Positions 21,052 through 34,479 of a DNA stretch of 64,000 nucleotides are shown here, one piece after another; within the stretch, counting starts at the first letter, position 1; each line of letters opens with the position of its first letter. Made by a program: the position numbers and the translations under genes. The stretch is from Nageia nagi (Eukaryota > Pinophyta). The stretch spans positions 177,258,001 to 177,322,000 of the forward strand of contig JBITNC010000001.1 in the NCBI GenBank assembly GCA_050084985.1. Direction: 5' to 3'. The notes below the pieces were generated by a model. That model was not told where the DNA came from, ran no database searches, and saw only the letters and a list, made by a program, of their open reading frames with translations.

Positions 21052-22477
21052 TGATTCAAAATGGATTTTAGAGTCTTAAAAAAGGTGATTTTTCAAGTTT
21101 TTTATTTTGTTAATTGTTATCTTCCATATTAAAGAGTTCTCTTCCATAATTCCAATGCTTCAAATGGCAAATAAAATAGAGCTATGGTTTGTAAGTTATG
21201 GCTTTTCAAAATTTGAAGTTAAATATAAAAAAATGCAAAATATGCATGAAAGGCTCTATTGGAAAACTCACTAGGAGTAGCTCATGTTGATTCAAAGCTT
21301 AAAATTTGAATCATTAGTACATTGTGTTATGATTAACTTATGATTAAAAGTTTAAGGCATTTGGATAATAAAATTTAAAATTATAGGGATTGTAAAATGG
21401 TAAATTCTCATTTTGCATTCATGATGGTCAAAATTTGATAGCTATCAGGTGCAAATCTATGTTGGAGACCAACTTGATGATGATGCTAGCAGCTACCAGT
21501 AAATAATTAAGAAATGAAATTTGGACCAATTAAGATACATATATTCAAAAATAACTATATTAAATTTTGTGATATTTTGACGTATATTCATGAAGTTGTG
21601 GTTGTGACAAAATGGCACCAGAAGTAGTTTTGATAGTTTTGGAAAATCCAAAAAAATAGGAGAATATAACCATATAAGGCTTAAAATAATGCTACAAGAA
21701 TTGTAAAAGAGGGAGAATATTTTGGGAGGATAATATGGAGAGGGTGAGATAGCATATTGTAGAGGAGGAAAAATAACAAATATTGTCTTATCACCATGTA
21801 CTTATAAACTCCAAATTTGTAATCCTTTAATGTTATAAAAGGGAACATGGAGTATGAAAAAAAAGGCTCCTTTAGTGGGTTTTCCTCCCAAGGGGAAAGA
21901 GTGCATAGAGAATGTAGAAACTCCATGGGTTGTAAACTTCATGGACTAAATAACTGCATGAGAGTAAATATGGAGGAATATTCAAGAATCTACAGTGTCA
22001 AAACCATGGACGAGATCATAGTCATGGAGAAGAAAATAATGGGAAAAAAATCATTGCCATAAAAGAACACAAGCATGGACAAGATCATTACCATGGAGAA
22101 ATAAGTGGATGATATAATTGCCATGATAAAAAAAGGAGACAAGGAGTAGTTCTAAAAATGTCAACCCAGTGATAAAGATATGGGACTATGCTCAAGAACT
22201 TTCCATAAAAGAGAGTTGTCTTCAAGAAAGGGATTCAGTAGTAGCCTACAATGATCGAGTGATTTGACTTTGTAAAATAAAAGAGTGAAGCAAGAAGGAT
22301 CATTCAAGTGATATTGTAAAAAGGGTACCTATAATAATGGATTGCATCAGTTGAACCAGGGTAACTATGTGTGTACATCATTTTGTGTACTTTTATTCGG
22401 TGTGCATTTGTATTTCTACAAGCACTAAAGTTAATAAAGTGTGAGATCTAAAATAAATCCTGAATTAGGGTTTATGA
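21052..22477 (+). repeat. 3' LTR of the large-LTR element
   Basis: Starts TGATTCAAAATGG and matches the 5' LTR to about 22,475 (TAGGGTTTAT). TATAAAAG recurs at 21,834-21,841. Confidence 0.75.
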
Positions 22478-25300
22478 ATATAGAATAATGTTAAGATTAC
22501 AACATCCTAGTAAGTTATTTTCTTCTATATTATAAGTTGATAATTTATAAATAATAGTATGTATCATCATAACCCTTAAGGAATGCATATAATGATAAGA
22601 GCTTACTATGTTCTCTACAATATTACTAAATCCTTACTAATATGTATGAGTAAGGAGATCAAGTCATGAATGATGAGCTCATGATGTGGTTATATGATGA
22701 ATAGAAAACATCAAAACAATCCTCCAACTATAATTGTTTAATGAAATGACACAAATGAAATGGTGTATGAAATCATTTTATGTAGCTACGATGATTTGAA
22801 AATACAACATATAAAGTATTCCCACATGTAAATTCACAATACTACAATAATAATAAACATAATGTAAATTCTAGAAATGCCACAACATCATAAACTACTT
22901 CAATGATGTTTGATAATTTTACCCATTCTACACTTCATTTTTTATAATAACGATATTTATAGTCTTGATAATAGTTTTTGTAATATTAATAAGTTTTAGT
23001 AACTTCTATTAAAATATAATAAGAATATGATAATATTTCCAATAAAAATACCCCACAGAATCCTATGTGAAGTGTTGGTTGTAAAATATCTCAATTTTGG
23101 AATGTAACAATTTACTAGCAATGGTGTATTCCTAGCTACATCTTCCTATAATCCTCATACCAATCTCTTATATGAATAGGGAGTTTATTTTTTATACTAT
23201 ACTAAAGAAAGGCAATTTGAACCTAGTTTGAATTTCCTTTCTTAAAAGCCTTTGGGTAAAATTTATCTTTAAATTGGTCAAGATGTTGTGTTTTCTAACA
23301 AGGCAATAACATATATCAATTTCTTGAAGGCATTTCTCAGAATGAGTTGGGTTTACAAACTTATCTACGAACTAACAATAACCAACAAACCCTACATCCA
23401 ATTAGTGGTACATCTCAAGAATTCACCTCTTCAAATTTGGTGGATACATAATCACTATAAATATAAGGTTTTAATCCCATCAATATCCTTTTTTATAGCT
23501 ATAACCAAAGCGATAGAAAATACAAAAGGACAAGTAATTCATAACATCATTCACAATAATAGATATAAGTTCTTAATGATCCTTACCATAATGGTTAAAT
23601 AATAATATGTATTAAATTCTAAATTATAAACTAGAAAAAAAAAGGAGAAAACAACTTACATTCATGATGACACATCACAAAGAAAGACCCACAACTCTTC
23701 CTCTATCAATAGCTACTAACTACTAACATTGTTCTTCTTTTGTGCATGTTTGTAATAATTCAAAGGTAATAGAAGATGCATATTTGTTTTACAAAAGATT
23801 ACTTATCCTTTTACCTAAGGAAGCCATTATCAACATATTCATAGACACCATTAGAAAAACATATTCATTATATAAACATATCATTTCCTTTTCAAAATTA
23901 CATATTCTACTATAACTAAAAACCATTATCTTGTAACAAGATATTAAACAAATAGTCAAAGTAATAGGGTTGGACCTTAGGGTTGGTCCATAACACATTC
24001 TCCAAATAAATAAAAATAACAAATATATAAATAAGTTCATTATTTATTTACAAATAAGTTTATATTATTTACTATTGATGATAATAATAGATAAATAGAT
24101 ATTAATAATTCTTTTAGCATAATAGGAATTTATAATTTCATTTAAATAATTTATAATTTTATGTAAACCATTTACTAATTTAATTTTTATAATTATACAT
24201 CATTTATACATATAAATTTTGTATATTATTTTAATTGATTTTTAAGTAGTTTAAATATAGTATCATTTTGGTTCTAGTAATTAGTTGATAAGTACAAGAT
24301 ATAACATACAAATGAATAAATGATGTATAATTATAAATAAATTATAATTATTTTATTACTTATAATTTTTCATTCTTCATTCTTCTACTTTATCACTTAC
24401 CTCAATTATCCAAGAAAATTAACATAGAAGCAAATAACAAATACATAAATAGGTTCATTACTTAATTAATTATGAAAATAATATATTAAATACAAATAAA
24501 TTATATTACAAATTATGACAATTAAAATGCATTTAACCCAATATTAACCATTCAATTATTTTTAGTTATCATATACAAAAAAATAAACTTATATTTTTAT
24601 TTAAGTGATTTATAATTTTGTTCATTATCAACCATTGATTTATTTTTTATAATTATGAATGAATATTTATATGTATTATTTTCACTAGTTTTTATTTTAT
24701 TTTAAGCAAACATATACTCTATTAGTTTTCTTGTTATACATACAAATTTCTAATTTTATTTAAATTATTTTATAACTAATGATGTTTCTAAATGCAATGT
24801 TTATAGGACCTTCAAAAATTATCCAAAGATAGATCTAGATTACTTATGTATTTAAATGATTATTTTCAACAAAATTAAGATTCATAATAAAATCATCAAA
24901 GTTAATTTGATTTTATTGATTTAATAATTATGGATTGGATTGTAATTACAAATATCCTTATAGATTTATCTAATATTTTTATACAACATAAAAAGCTATT
25001 TGTGTCATTATGTTCAAAAGATACATGGTGTAAAACTATTATGCTAACTATGTAAAAGTGCAAGCATTGTTGTCCCCTTTACTCTTACTAAATTAGCAAA
25101 CACAAATACAAATAAATAACACCTTTCTCTATTTTTCTCTTTCCTCCATATATTACCTATTCGAGGCTTTTTCTTTCCTACCTTGCTAATAGGCAAATGA
25201 ACTTGCAAGGCCTATAGAAAGATGCCAACACCTAAGTGATAGGGCATGACCCCTACCTGCTATGAGGACTAGTTACCTCAAATTTTTCATGATGGGTGTG
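22478..25300. other. Very A+T-rich sequence, no gene recognised
   Basis: Between about 24,000 and 25,000 the sequence is almost entirely A and T, with many short ATAAATAATTTATA-like strings. The 104-codon open stretch at 23,288-23,602 (plus) matches nothing I know and may be chance. Confidence 0.45.
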
Positions 25301-26324
25301 CAAGAGGTTGCTCAAGTGACTATTTAAGATGTTTGAAGCTATCTTCAACTAAAATACAATTTGTTAACCAAGGGCTCGAAGGGTCCCTATCTCCAAAAAG
25401 TGTTTGTTTCTCAAAGAAAATAAAAGGTAGGTTGTGAAAGCCACATAGAAAAATGGAAATAAAAAAAAAAGGATATATTATATAGTGGTATATGAGTTGG
25501 GCAAAAGTGCATATGATTCCACTAACATGTACATAGGATTAGGATCTGCTTCTCTTGGGCTTGATTCTAGTTCCATACACTTTGCATCCACTCTACTAGC
25601 CAACAACATGAATGGACTAGCAAAAGGAGCCTAAAGCAATGAAAAGGATGGTAGAAGGTAGGTCATGAGTAAATCCTCAATGGTGGAGTGAATTTCCTAA
25701 GCTAATCAGCATAAAAGAAAGCCATCACAAACTGCACAAGTCTAAATTATGCAAACTATGAACTTATCACAAGTCAAGTTTTACTCAAATCACTTTGGGA
25801 GCTATTCAACTACTCTCTCATCCACCTCAATAAGGTTTATGATATAATCCAAGAAATTCAAGTGAAATAATATAGCAATAGCATTCATCCACTTAAGGTG
25901 TATAAATAATGTTCATATTCCTATTAAATGAAATCATTCACCATTTAATTACTTGAAATCATACCACTTTCACAAATGGAGAAAACTTATTTAATTGGTA
26001 ATAAAATTTTCTCACAAGTGCAAAATATCTAATCCTCCTCCAAATGAACCCTAATGGGCTATAAATATTTTTGTGTCAACCCTAAATGTTGCCTTAACCC
26101 TAATTTCAAAATCCAATAAGTAACAAATGGTTCAATCAAAACTTGCCACATAGCACTACAAAATGTCTTCCAAGTTTGTGGGAGTAAATCTTCATTCATC
26201 ACAAACTTGGGAATTAAATATTAGATATAATAAAAGTATTTCATAAAATAAATACATTTTCTTAAAAATAACATAAAACTATGAAAATTATGACTAAGGT
26301 GCATGTGGGCCCAACACCTCAACA
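25300..26324 (-). repeat. Probable LTR, minus strand (far end uncertain)
   Basis: On the minus strand, the tract AATTTGAGGGGCA (26,337-26,325) is directly followed by TGTTGAGGTGTTGGGCCC (from 26,324), a classic polypurine-tract/LTR-start junction. About 280 bp downstream, TATTTATAGCCC may be its TATA box. The other end was not defined because no second copy is in the window. The sequence to the right (26,338-27,190) would then be the untranslated end of the element interior. Confidence 0.45.
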
Positions 26325-26693
26325 TGCCCCTCAAATTACTCATCCAGGAATTTCATAGCATAAGAAAAGTTCCACCCAATCATCCATGTGTCCATCCTTG
26401 ACATGTGTGCCAACATTAAATTTCAATTCTAGTCGACCAGGATGAGATGTGGGGTTTGAGAGCACCTTCATGCTTGGCACATGCCCAAAAGATCAGATTT
26501 TATCTTTCTAGATCATACAATAGCCTTGGGGATGAATGCACTTCCCACATTGACCTTCCCTACTCCTTTGCTCACTCAATTTAACCTTAAAGCTTATCCT
26601 AAGACCTGAACTTGGCTGATTTTTACTCTTTTTAGCACTTGAGCTTGTCAAATTTGACCTTTACGCTCAACCTGAACACTCCCCTAGCTAGGT

Positions 26694-27180
26694 GCATTAT
26701 TCAAAAAGTCATGTTTGTATCTTTTTGAATCATGCAACAGCCTCTCCTACATTTCTAGCTTGGTTGCATGATTCAAAATTTCATGATTGTATCTTTTGAA
26801 ATCATGTGATAGCCTCTCTTGACTATGTTGGAGCTAGTCTTGGGGTTCTAGGTTTCATGCCTTAGCCATTTTTTCATCTTTGAACAAACTAGAAGCCTTT
26901 CTAGGCTAGGTGCATGATTCAAAAATTCATGATTGTATCTTTTTTAGGCATGCTTCAACCTCCTGGATGCTTAAGTTTCACTTTTTGACCTTCAAACTTG
27001 TCTTGTGTCTACTCCCAACCTAGTTGCATGTTTCAAAAAGTCATGATTATGTCTTTTGAAATCATGTGTTAGCCTTGAAGTGTCCTTGCCTTGTACTTTT
27101 CAATCTTAACTTTGGTCTAGAGTGCTCTTTATCCCAATTGCATGATTCAAAAATTCATGATTATGTCTTTTGACAACATG
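26694..27180. repeat. Five ~42-bp hairpin-forming repeats
   Basis: GCATGATTCAAAA-type units begin at 26,694, 26,766, 26,912, 27,026 and 27,140. Most units continue through TCATGATT to TTTTGAAATCATG or a variant. The ends CATGATT.CAAAA and TTTTGAAATCATG are complementary, so most units can fold as hairpins. Units are spaced 72-146 bp apart by pyrimidine-rich, non-conserved sequence. Confidence 0.65.
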
Positions 27181-27189
27181 ATTCATAAA

Positions 27190-30100
27190 ATATTTTAATT
27201 GATTTTAGTGTAGCTTAAATAATATATAACAATAATCCATTTTTGTATTATTTAGGTTATTCTTGAAACTATATTGAAATGACTTCTAATAATATTGTAT
27301 GGTATTAGTTATTCAATTATTTAATTTCTATGATACATGAAAGGGAGTACATTGTATCTCTCTTGGTGGGATTGGAACATGGGACATTTTGTGAAATAGG
27401 GTCATGACATGACCAACTCAACCAACAACCTGGGATGAAACTTTCCTTGGACTAAATTTTTTAATGGACTTCAAAAAAAGAGTTTTCACCATTTAGTAAA
27501 AAAATATGTTTGATTTTTTTTTCTTATCATCCATATAAAATTAAAACTTTTATTTAAATTATTTTTACTATTATTTTTTTATAACCATATTATAATTTTA
27601 AAAATGAAAAAATGATTGAAAAACATACTAAAACATAAAACAATCAACAAGGAAAACCCTAAAGGAGGTCCATGGCCATCCTTTAGGGTTTTAAGAGGGG
27701 ATTTCTATCCCTCCTCATAAAAATATTATTTATTAATAAGTATTCTTGAGTAGTACGTTAACACATATATAAAACGATAAATGCATTGAAGTGCATTTAA
27801 AAATTATTTTGATAAAGAATATAACCCTTGCTAAACTCAATATTTTTCATATTAAATACAAGTCCACCACCCCTGAAAAATTAATGCAATAAATATAAGT
27901 TATTAACAAATCATTAATACCAATTAAAATATCAATTATATTCAATTAAGAACTAAAATTAATATGTTAATTCCTTCCATATAAAATATTTTTATTTATT
28001 GAAAAGGCAAATGCTAATAAAGTTTACTTATATCTTTGGTTTGATTTCACATGCTTGTAGAAGACTTTTCCTCAAAGCTGCACAATTATTTTTCAATTAA
28101 TATGATACTAATATACCATAAATACAAACTATACCTTAATAATTGACAATAGTAAAATTTAAAATTTTTGATAAGAAATTTATTAAACTTTTCATTATAT
28201 TTATATTGAAAATATGTAAACAACATAATTCAAATAAAATTAGTAAATACATAAAAATATATTTAAATGATTAAATTATTCACAATAGCAATTATATTAG
28301 TTGCTAAATACATGAAATCCATCTCCATAATTAAATTATTCTGATTGCTAGAATACAAGAATAACTATTTCCGGATTAATTAAGTAAAATAAGAATAATA
28401 TCATACAAAAATCAATATAAGGAAATTACAAGATAATTTTCTATTTATAGAAGTGCAGAATATTTAGATAAGTATTCAATATAGAACAAAGTGGATAGTA
28501 TACAATTTGTCAATACAAAAGGTTTATTCTTTCAACTATTTTTTAAGAGTTCTCCATTTTAATTATGTTAGCATTTGAGTTACTACACTAATCAAAGTTT
28601 AAATGAAAGTAAAACATACAATTGGCCAAATAACTACAATAAAAGTAAAGACTTTGAATTTAAATTTATTTGATAAATAATAGATATGCAATCAAGAAGC
28701 TCACTTGCAAAAAAATAATAATAATCAATGCCATTATTTCAACCGTGTATCCTACCTATTTTTCAACCTCTTGTATAGACTAAAAAGCTAATATAAAAAA
28801 TAAAAAATAAAATTATATTAAATATCTATATACAACCAATATAGTCCATTAAACCTAAAAAATAAAAGGCATTATATTACCAATCAAAGGTGGCAAAAAA
28901 TGATTAGCACTTATAAGATTATATAGTTGGGCAATTTCTTAATTGCATCTACTGAAAAAGAGTAGTAATCATGAGTCTTGCAGGATGATGTAATTTATTT
29001 GCAAATGATTATATTGCATTAAACCAAATTTTCTAAATAAATTGAAGCTTAAATTAACCAAATAAGACATAAGTTACATTAATGTGGTGAAGTATGAAAT
29101 CAAAATTTTCACTACTCATAAATGCAATGCTTGAAACTTTACAAGTTTTTATTGATATCACCTTGTACTTCCTTTTCCTAATTAATAGAAAATAGTAAAT
29201 ATTAAACTGATTCTATATAAATAAATAGAAAAAGGTATAGGAGATTTGGTCCAAAATATTTGTATGATACATAGCATTGATAAATTGAAAACTCAATAAA
29301 AAAATTAATAAACAATCCATCACATATTTAACTTAGAAGAGTTGAAAAGAAAAAACCAAGAGATTCTTACCTATTATTACCATAAAAATTATATAGATCA
29401 AGAAGTCTTTTCTTCTACTTTCTATATACTTGTCTACATTTCTACTAATGTAGGTGCATCCATTCCAAGTTGAACATGTCAGTCTCCAAGTTTTCAGGAA
29501 TATGTGAGTATAGTTAAGTCCAGTAAAGTCTAGGTTGCATTTAATCAAACAGTTAGCAAAGCATGGTGGAAGCAAAAATGTAATGGTAACAAATGTCTAA
29601 AAATGAATGAATAGACCACTTCATACTTGTTTGGATTTGACCCATTCCAAAAAGAGTGAGATGCTAATGAATGACAGGCCTAACAAGCTCTTAAGAAGGA
29701 AGAGGCTAAAAAATAAATTCAAACTTAGAGATGCACTAAGGAGCCATTACTATACAAGAAACCAAATGCAAACAAAATAGTTTACCCTTAAAAAAAGTGC
29801 CCACTAGTCAAATGAGATTAAACTCTCCAATTTTCTTACATGTGAATTGTAATGAATTTGATATCAAAACTAAAGAGGATATTTATAAATGCTTAAAGAA
29901 AATACAAAAATTTTAAACTATAAATACATTAAAAATTAGATTAATATTAAAAGATATATAAAATAAACCCCTAATCAATATATTTTTTAAATCTACATGC
30001 AATTTTACAAGTTTAGACAATCTTGAACTTTAATTTACAATGCTTAAGATAAGCTTGTCAAAGCTCAGAATATAAAACAAGAGCATCCAAATATGTATGC

Positions 30101-30940
30101 AAGATCTTAAATGAATGAGGGAAATTGAATCATTAGAAAAATATAGTACAACAATAAGAACATGATGAAAGATGCAACCATCCTTAATTTGGTTGTGTTT
30201 CTAAAATCCCTTCCATATGAATACTATAGATATCTGAAATAGTCAAAGAAAACAAACACTTATGTTTGAAGATTGATACTCTTGATAATATTTAATAAGA
30301 AAATATATTAAAATTAGAATCTAATGTAATTGAGTGTATATAAGTTTCATTAAAATAATTATAGTTTCTTTAGGGGAAAAACAAGAAACCAATATCATAC
30401 AGTGATAACAAGATATCAAAAATTCATGATTTCATCATATGACTATTAAAAAAACTATAAGAGATCCATAGAACTAAAATTACAAAATAACGATAGTAAA
30501 AGGGTAAATCAAACAATTATATGCTTCTTGAACCTCTTTGAATAATACATATATTCTTTTAAGATGCATCTTTGTATTCATATTGAAAATAATATTGAAT
30601 AAAAAGATTGTATACATGAATTCATATATATATTTAGACTATATAATATTTCCCATGATGCTCTATTTTTGTAAGAAACTCTTTTATGATTACTTCAAAT
30701 TTTGAAGACAATGTAACATAAATTATATAGCAAAAAACCCATTTAAACAAGAAAGTTCAAAACCTATAGAATTTTTTTTTAATCTCATCTCTATATAATT
30801 CACAACAAATAAACATATATATAAAAAACTATCATTCAACATATCTTTCATTGAAGATAAATATGAAATCATAACTATGTTCAAAGGGCATCACCTCGAA
30901 CAAGTTCATTGCATGCTTTGTCTCCTAGAGCATATAGAAA
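27190..30940. other. A+T-rich sequence, no feature recognised
   Basis: Long A+T-rich stretch. Both strands were scanned for PPR, retroelement and tRNA signals without success; open stretches are short and unremarkable. Confidence 0.45.
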
Positions 30941-30942
30941 TA

Positions 30943-31255
30943 GAGGATGCCCATTTTACAATAAATTTAATCTATTTTTTCCATTAAACTATTGGCCCAT
31001 AATGAAATATTGAAGCTTGCATACAGTTGGTGGTATTAGAACAAAGAAATAGAGGATGCCCATTTTGCAAAGTTTTTAATGATAACCTGATTCATAACTT
31101 AATTCATAATACAAAAAAAAAGCATACCCATTTTTTAGAGTTTTTAATGATAACCCAATTCATAACTCAATTCATAATACATAAATAGAGGATGCCCATT
31201 TTGCAAAGTTTTTAATGATAACCTAATTCATAACATAGAAACAGAGGATGCCCAA
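30943..31255. repeat. ~68-bp tandem repeats with GAGGATGCCCA core
   Basis: Three adjacent units begin at 31,052, 31,121 and 31,188 (spacing 69 and 67), each reading roughly GAGGATGCCCATTTTGCAA, then GTTTTTAATGATAACC, then two ATTCATAA phrases. The core also occurs singly at 30,943 and 31,243. No coding function was seen. Confidence 0.7.
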
Positions 31256-31259
31256 CACA

Positions 31260-32700
31260 CAAAAATAATAGAGATGATGGATAACCTCTACAGTCAAAAG
31301 CATGTCATGGTGGGAATGATTCTCTCTCAATGTTGGCTCACAAAAATGGCAAACAACATACAGTAAGAGATATTACAGATATGTGTTCACACCAATAGGA
31401 AAAGTCATTTGAAAATAACATATATTAACAACTATAATTTTAGATATGCAAAATGGAAGTAGGAATATAATGCATTCACAAATAATACTGATGATTGGTG
31501 TAATTCATTCTTAGGAAAAAGGATAATAACAATAAACAAATCAACTCAAGCACAACCATTGTTATGATTGGTCCGATATTGATAGAGATCATCTTTATAT
31601 GTAGAAATTGCAACTTCCACAATACATACTTGAAAATATGTAGAAATCAATCATTCAAATATGCAATTCATACTTGAAAAATAGACAAACCTACAAGTAT
31701 GAGAATTCCTTTTATGTTAACTGAGATAATTTGAAAGTATCCTATCTTACAATCCAATAGGTTCCAATAGCAAGATAATGTTATTTTTTTCCTACTCCAT
31801 ATCTCAATCAAAATAAAATAACTAAAAGAAGTACAGATAGAAACATAAAACATAAATTCATGGACATGACATATAGATAAGATGGAAGAAAACATGAAAA
31901 AGCAAATTGAAAACCAAAAAAACATAAGTAAACTCAAAAAAAAATCCAATAGTAATGTGCTCTCCAATACTCCTTTTATTCTTATATAATCCTCAATGGT
32001 TACTTTTTTCAAATTCATCTACTCTCCAATAGTCATTTTGGCCAACTCATTCAAATTAAAAATATGTCATCTCTACAAATATCTTATTCATGAGGTGTAT
32101 TGATATAAAGGTTGTTTTTAATTTTAATATTTAATAATGCTAAGTATTGATATGAAGTTGTTATTCTTTCTTGTAAGGAATATTTTAATTACTTGTGTAA
32201 TCTTAGATTTCATATGTTTAATATTTAATTTATGATTTTTTTTTCCTTTTTATATAATTTGAAATTTGACATAAATGTTGTTGGTGATAAAAAAAAATAA
32301 TTATCAATGGGACTATAAAACAATACATATAGAAAGAGCAAAGAAGCATCAAGTGTAGCTTCAATGTGTAAGATTAAGAAGTAGAAAAAGAGTGTCAAAT
32401 ACAATAAGCCTAAGAAATGCAAAAAATCTACATATAGAGAGTCAAGAAACTCCTTCAACATTTGAGATCGAAAATAAATTTTTGATGTTGTAACCAAAAT
32501 AAATAATCCTAGAAGGTCTAGCAATAATATATCAATGGGTGATCATTCTAAAATCTTCAAGGTTAACTTGATGCTTCTAATTTGTAGTTACCCTTGGTTG
32601 GAAATAAGGTATTGTAAATTTGGAACTTGTTGTACTGTGAGATCTATTAGTGATCACTTTCTGTATGATGTGGATCACTTACCTAATATATAGTGTAATG
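31260..32700. other. A+T-rich sequence, no feature recognised
   Basis: The 116- and 99-codon minus-strand open stretches at 32,018-31,668 and 32,524-32,225 are hydrophobic and A+T-driven; I found no family resemblance. Confidence 0.4.
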
Positions 32701-32726
32701 AATTTTTGGTCTTCAAAATTCATCAT

Positions 32727-33560
32727 CTAGGATTTTAGAGTATGGGAACACTTGAATAAGAAATTAAACCAACCTTGAATTTTATGGTAGAATAAGAAAA
32801 TGAATATGAAATTCTCTTCAATATTTGGTTCCATGTTGCATAATGTGCATATATATTGGTCTCTAAGGATATGAAAATTTGTCTCAATGTAGAGTTGGTG
32901 TGAACAAACACTTATTTGGATAAGGTGGAAATAAAGGTCATATGATATGTGTAGCCTAATATAATCAAGGGTAAAAATGGCATCATTCTCTACTTTTATG
33001 AAAACTTGAAGATAATGTAAGAGCTTTGGTGAAAATAATTTTCTTGGTTCAATCCACATTGTCCTCAAGTAAGCTAAGTAGATTTCCTTCCTGATTTTTT
33101 TGTTGATAACTCTGGTAGAAGGATTAGAGGTCATGTCTAAGAACTGAGAGAGTTTCTTGATATCTAGGTCTATATATCATAGGAAAGAGGTGGATTTTGA
33201 GTACCAACATAAAATATCTTTGCTTGCAATTAGCATTAAGGATTTGAGCACTAAGAGAGAGTATCTCTTTGATTCAAGAGCTATTGAAACCATTTGATGG
33301 ATTTGGTTCAAAATCTTGATAATGTAAAATATTACAAGAGCTAACATAGGACAATAACAAAATCAATCAAAATGATAGAGTGAGGGATATTTCTTGTAGT
33401 TTGAATGGATATCATGAGCATGTTGAGTAAAATCATCTTTATATGAACCCAATTAGAGTATCTCAAGCTAGGTCCCCAATCTTCACATCCATAAAGAAGA
33501 TTTAGATGAAAGGAATCAATATTCATCTTTTGGTATTTTCACTTTGTAGCATCATAGAGA
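32727..33560 (-). pseudogene. LINE-type reverse transcriptase C-terminal remnant
   Basis: On the minus strand, 33,526-33,341 reads LLYGCEDWGPSLRYSNW, the hallmark LLYG.E.WG block at the end of plant non-LTR RT proteins. The 135-codon stretch 33,134-32,727 continues with LFSPKLLHYLQVF, FTLDYIRLHISYDL, VCSHQLYIETNF and CTLCNMEPNIEENFI. This matches the C-terminal zinc-binding region (IR..SH.L.IETGR, then C.LC..E.E.EEHF.) following LINE RTs. The pieces are in different frames with stops between. The LINE EN and catalytic RT domains are absent, as expected for an old fragment. Confidence 0.65.
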
Positions 33561-34479
33561 GATGGCATAATATGTTTGGTATTTTTTACTTTTGGTGAGT
33601 GATTTGATGATGCATTCACCACTCTTCTCAATTGCCAAGTATGCACCTTAATTTCCTTATGACATCATCAATAGACAATTGATTTGAATTTTGATAATAT
33701 ATTTAACTCATCCACCCCAACCACCAACTTGCCTCTAGGTACCTTTCATGCTAACTAATACCAATATTTATTTCCTTTAACATGAAGGTAGATGAGCAAT
33801 TAATGCTCTAGATTTGATCTTAAATTATTTAGATTTGATTTTGTACTCATATGATCACTCACACTTTCTTTGATCTTGTTAGTCACTTCATTAAATTTTA
33901 TGAGTATTTTTTGGGAGTGCAACACACTCAATCATCTTTCCTATGGCTTGTATAAATGGGATAATTCCCTTATTATATAGGGTAAAATATGTTGATGCCT
34001 ATATGTTAAAATGTTAGATGTAGATTATATATTATATTCATTTTACATAATAATACTAAGAGAAAATGATCTGTGAATTATTTCCTTGCATTCCTATGTC
34101 ACTAGACAAAAATGGGCTTTGGGGGTGGGCAATTTGAAGTGATTTTGGTGAGGTAATTAAAAATCACCTCAATTTTAGGTTTTAGTGGCAATTTTCATGG
34201 GATGATTATAAAATATCCCCAAAAAAAATAAGGATGCAACAAAAAATCACCTCTTTATGAAAATAAAAATAATATAAAATAAAATAAAGGCACACGTGGG
34301 GTTGAACTTAGGTGGGTACTTGGAATGTTCTCAATATTTTAAGCTTATTGGTTGAGGGGTTAGAGGAGAGAAAGGGCATTTTGCAAGGTGAGATGAGGTT
34401 CAAGTAGGTGCTCTTACACATTCTATGACCTTATATTCTTTTGCATTCTACATATATGTCTATACCTTATATTTTTCTA

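Larger units (their letters stand above)
18946..22477 (+). mobile_element. Non-autonomous LTR retrotransposon with large LTRs and a 0.66-kb interior
   Basis: Two direct repeats of about 1.44 kb (18,946-20,388) and 1.43 kb (21,052-22,477) align throughout. The left one is followed by a near-perfect initiator-Met primer site, and the right one is preceded by a purine-rich tract, giving a plus-strand element of about 3.53 kb. The 663-bp interior has no gag or pol; its reading frames contain many stops. No convincing target duplication was found (AAAAT on the left, GAATA on the right). The repeats differ at many positions and by small indels, so the insertion is old. Confidence 0.8.

Noticed and set aside
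18941-22482. AAAAT / GAATA as target duplication of the large-LTR element
   Set aside because: The two 5-mers do not match well enough; I cannot claim a target duplication for this element.
23288-23602. Possible 104-residue small protein (plus strand)
   Set aside because: A+T-driven composition, no recognisable domain, no supporting neighbours; may be chance.
26694-27180. Hairpin array considered as a CRISPR array
   Set aside because: Units are imperfect, spacing varies from 72 to 146 bp, no cas genes are present and the context is a plant genome.
31668-32524. Two hydrophobic minus-strand open stretches as membrane proteins
   Set aside because: Phe/Leu/Ser richness follows from A- and T-rich DNA, and no conserved pattern or start context supports them.
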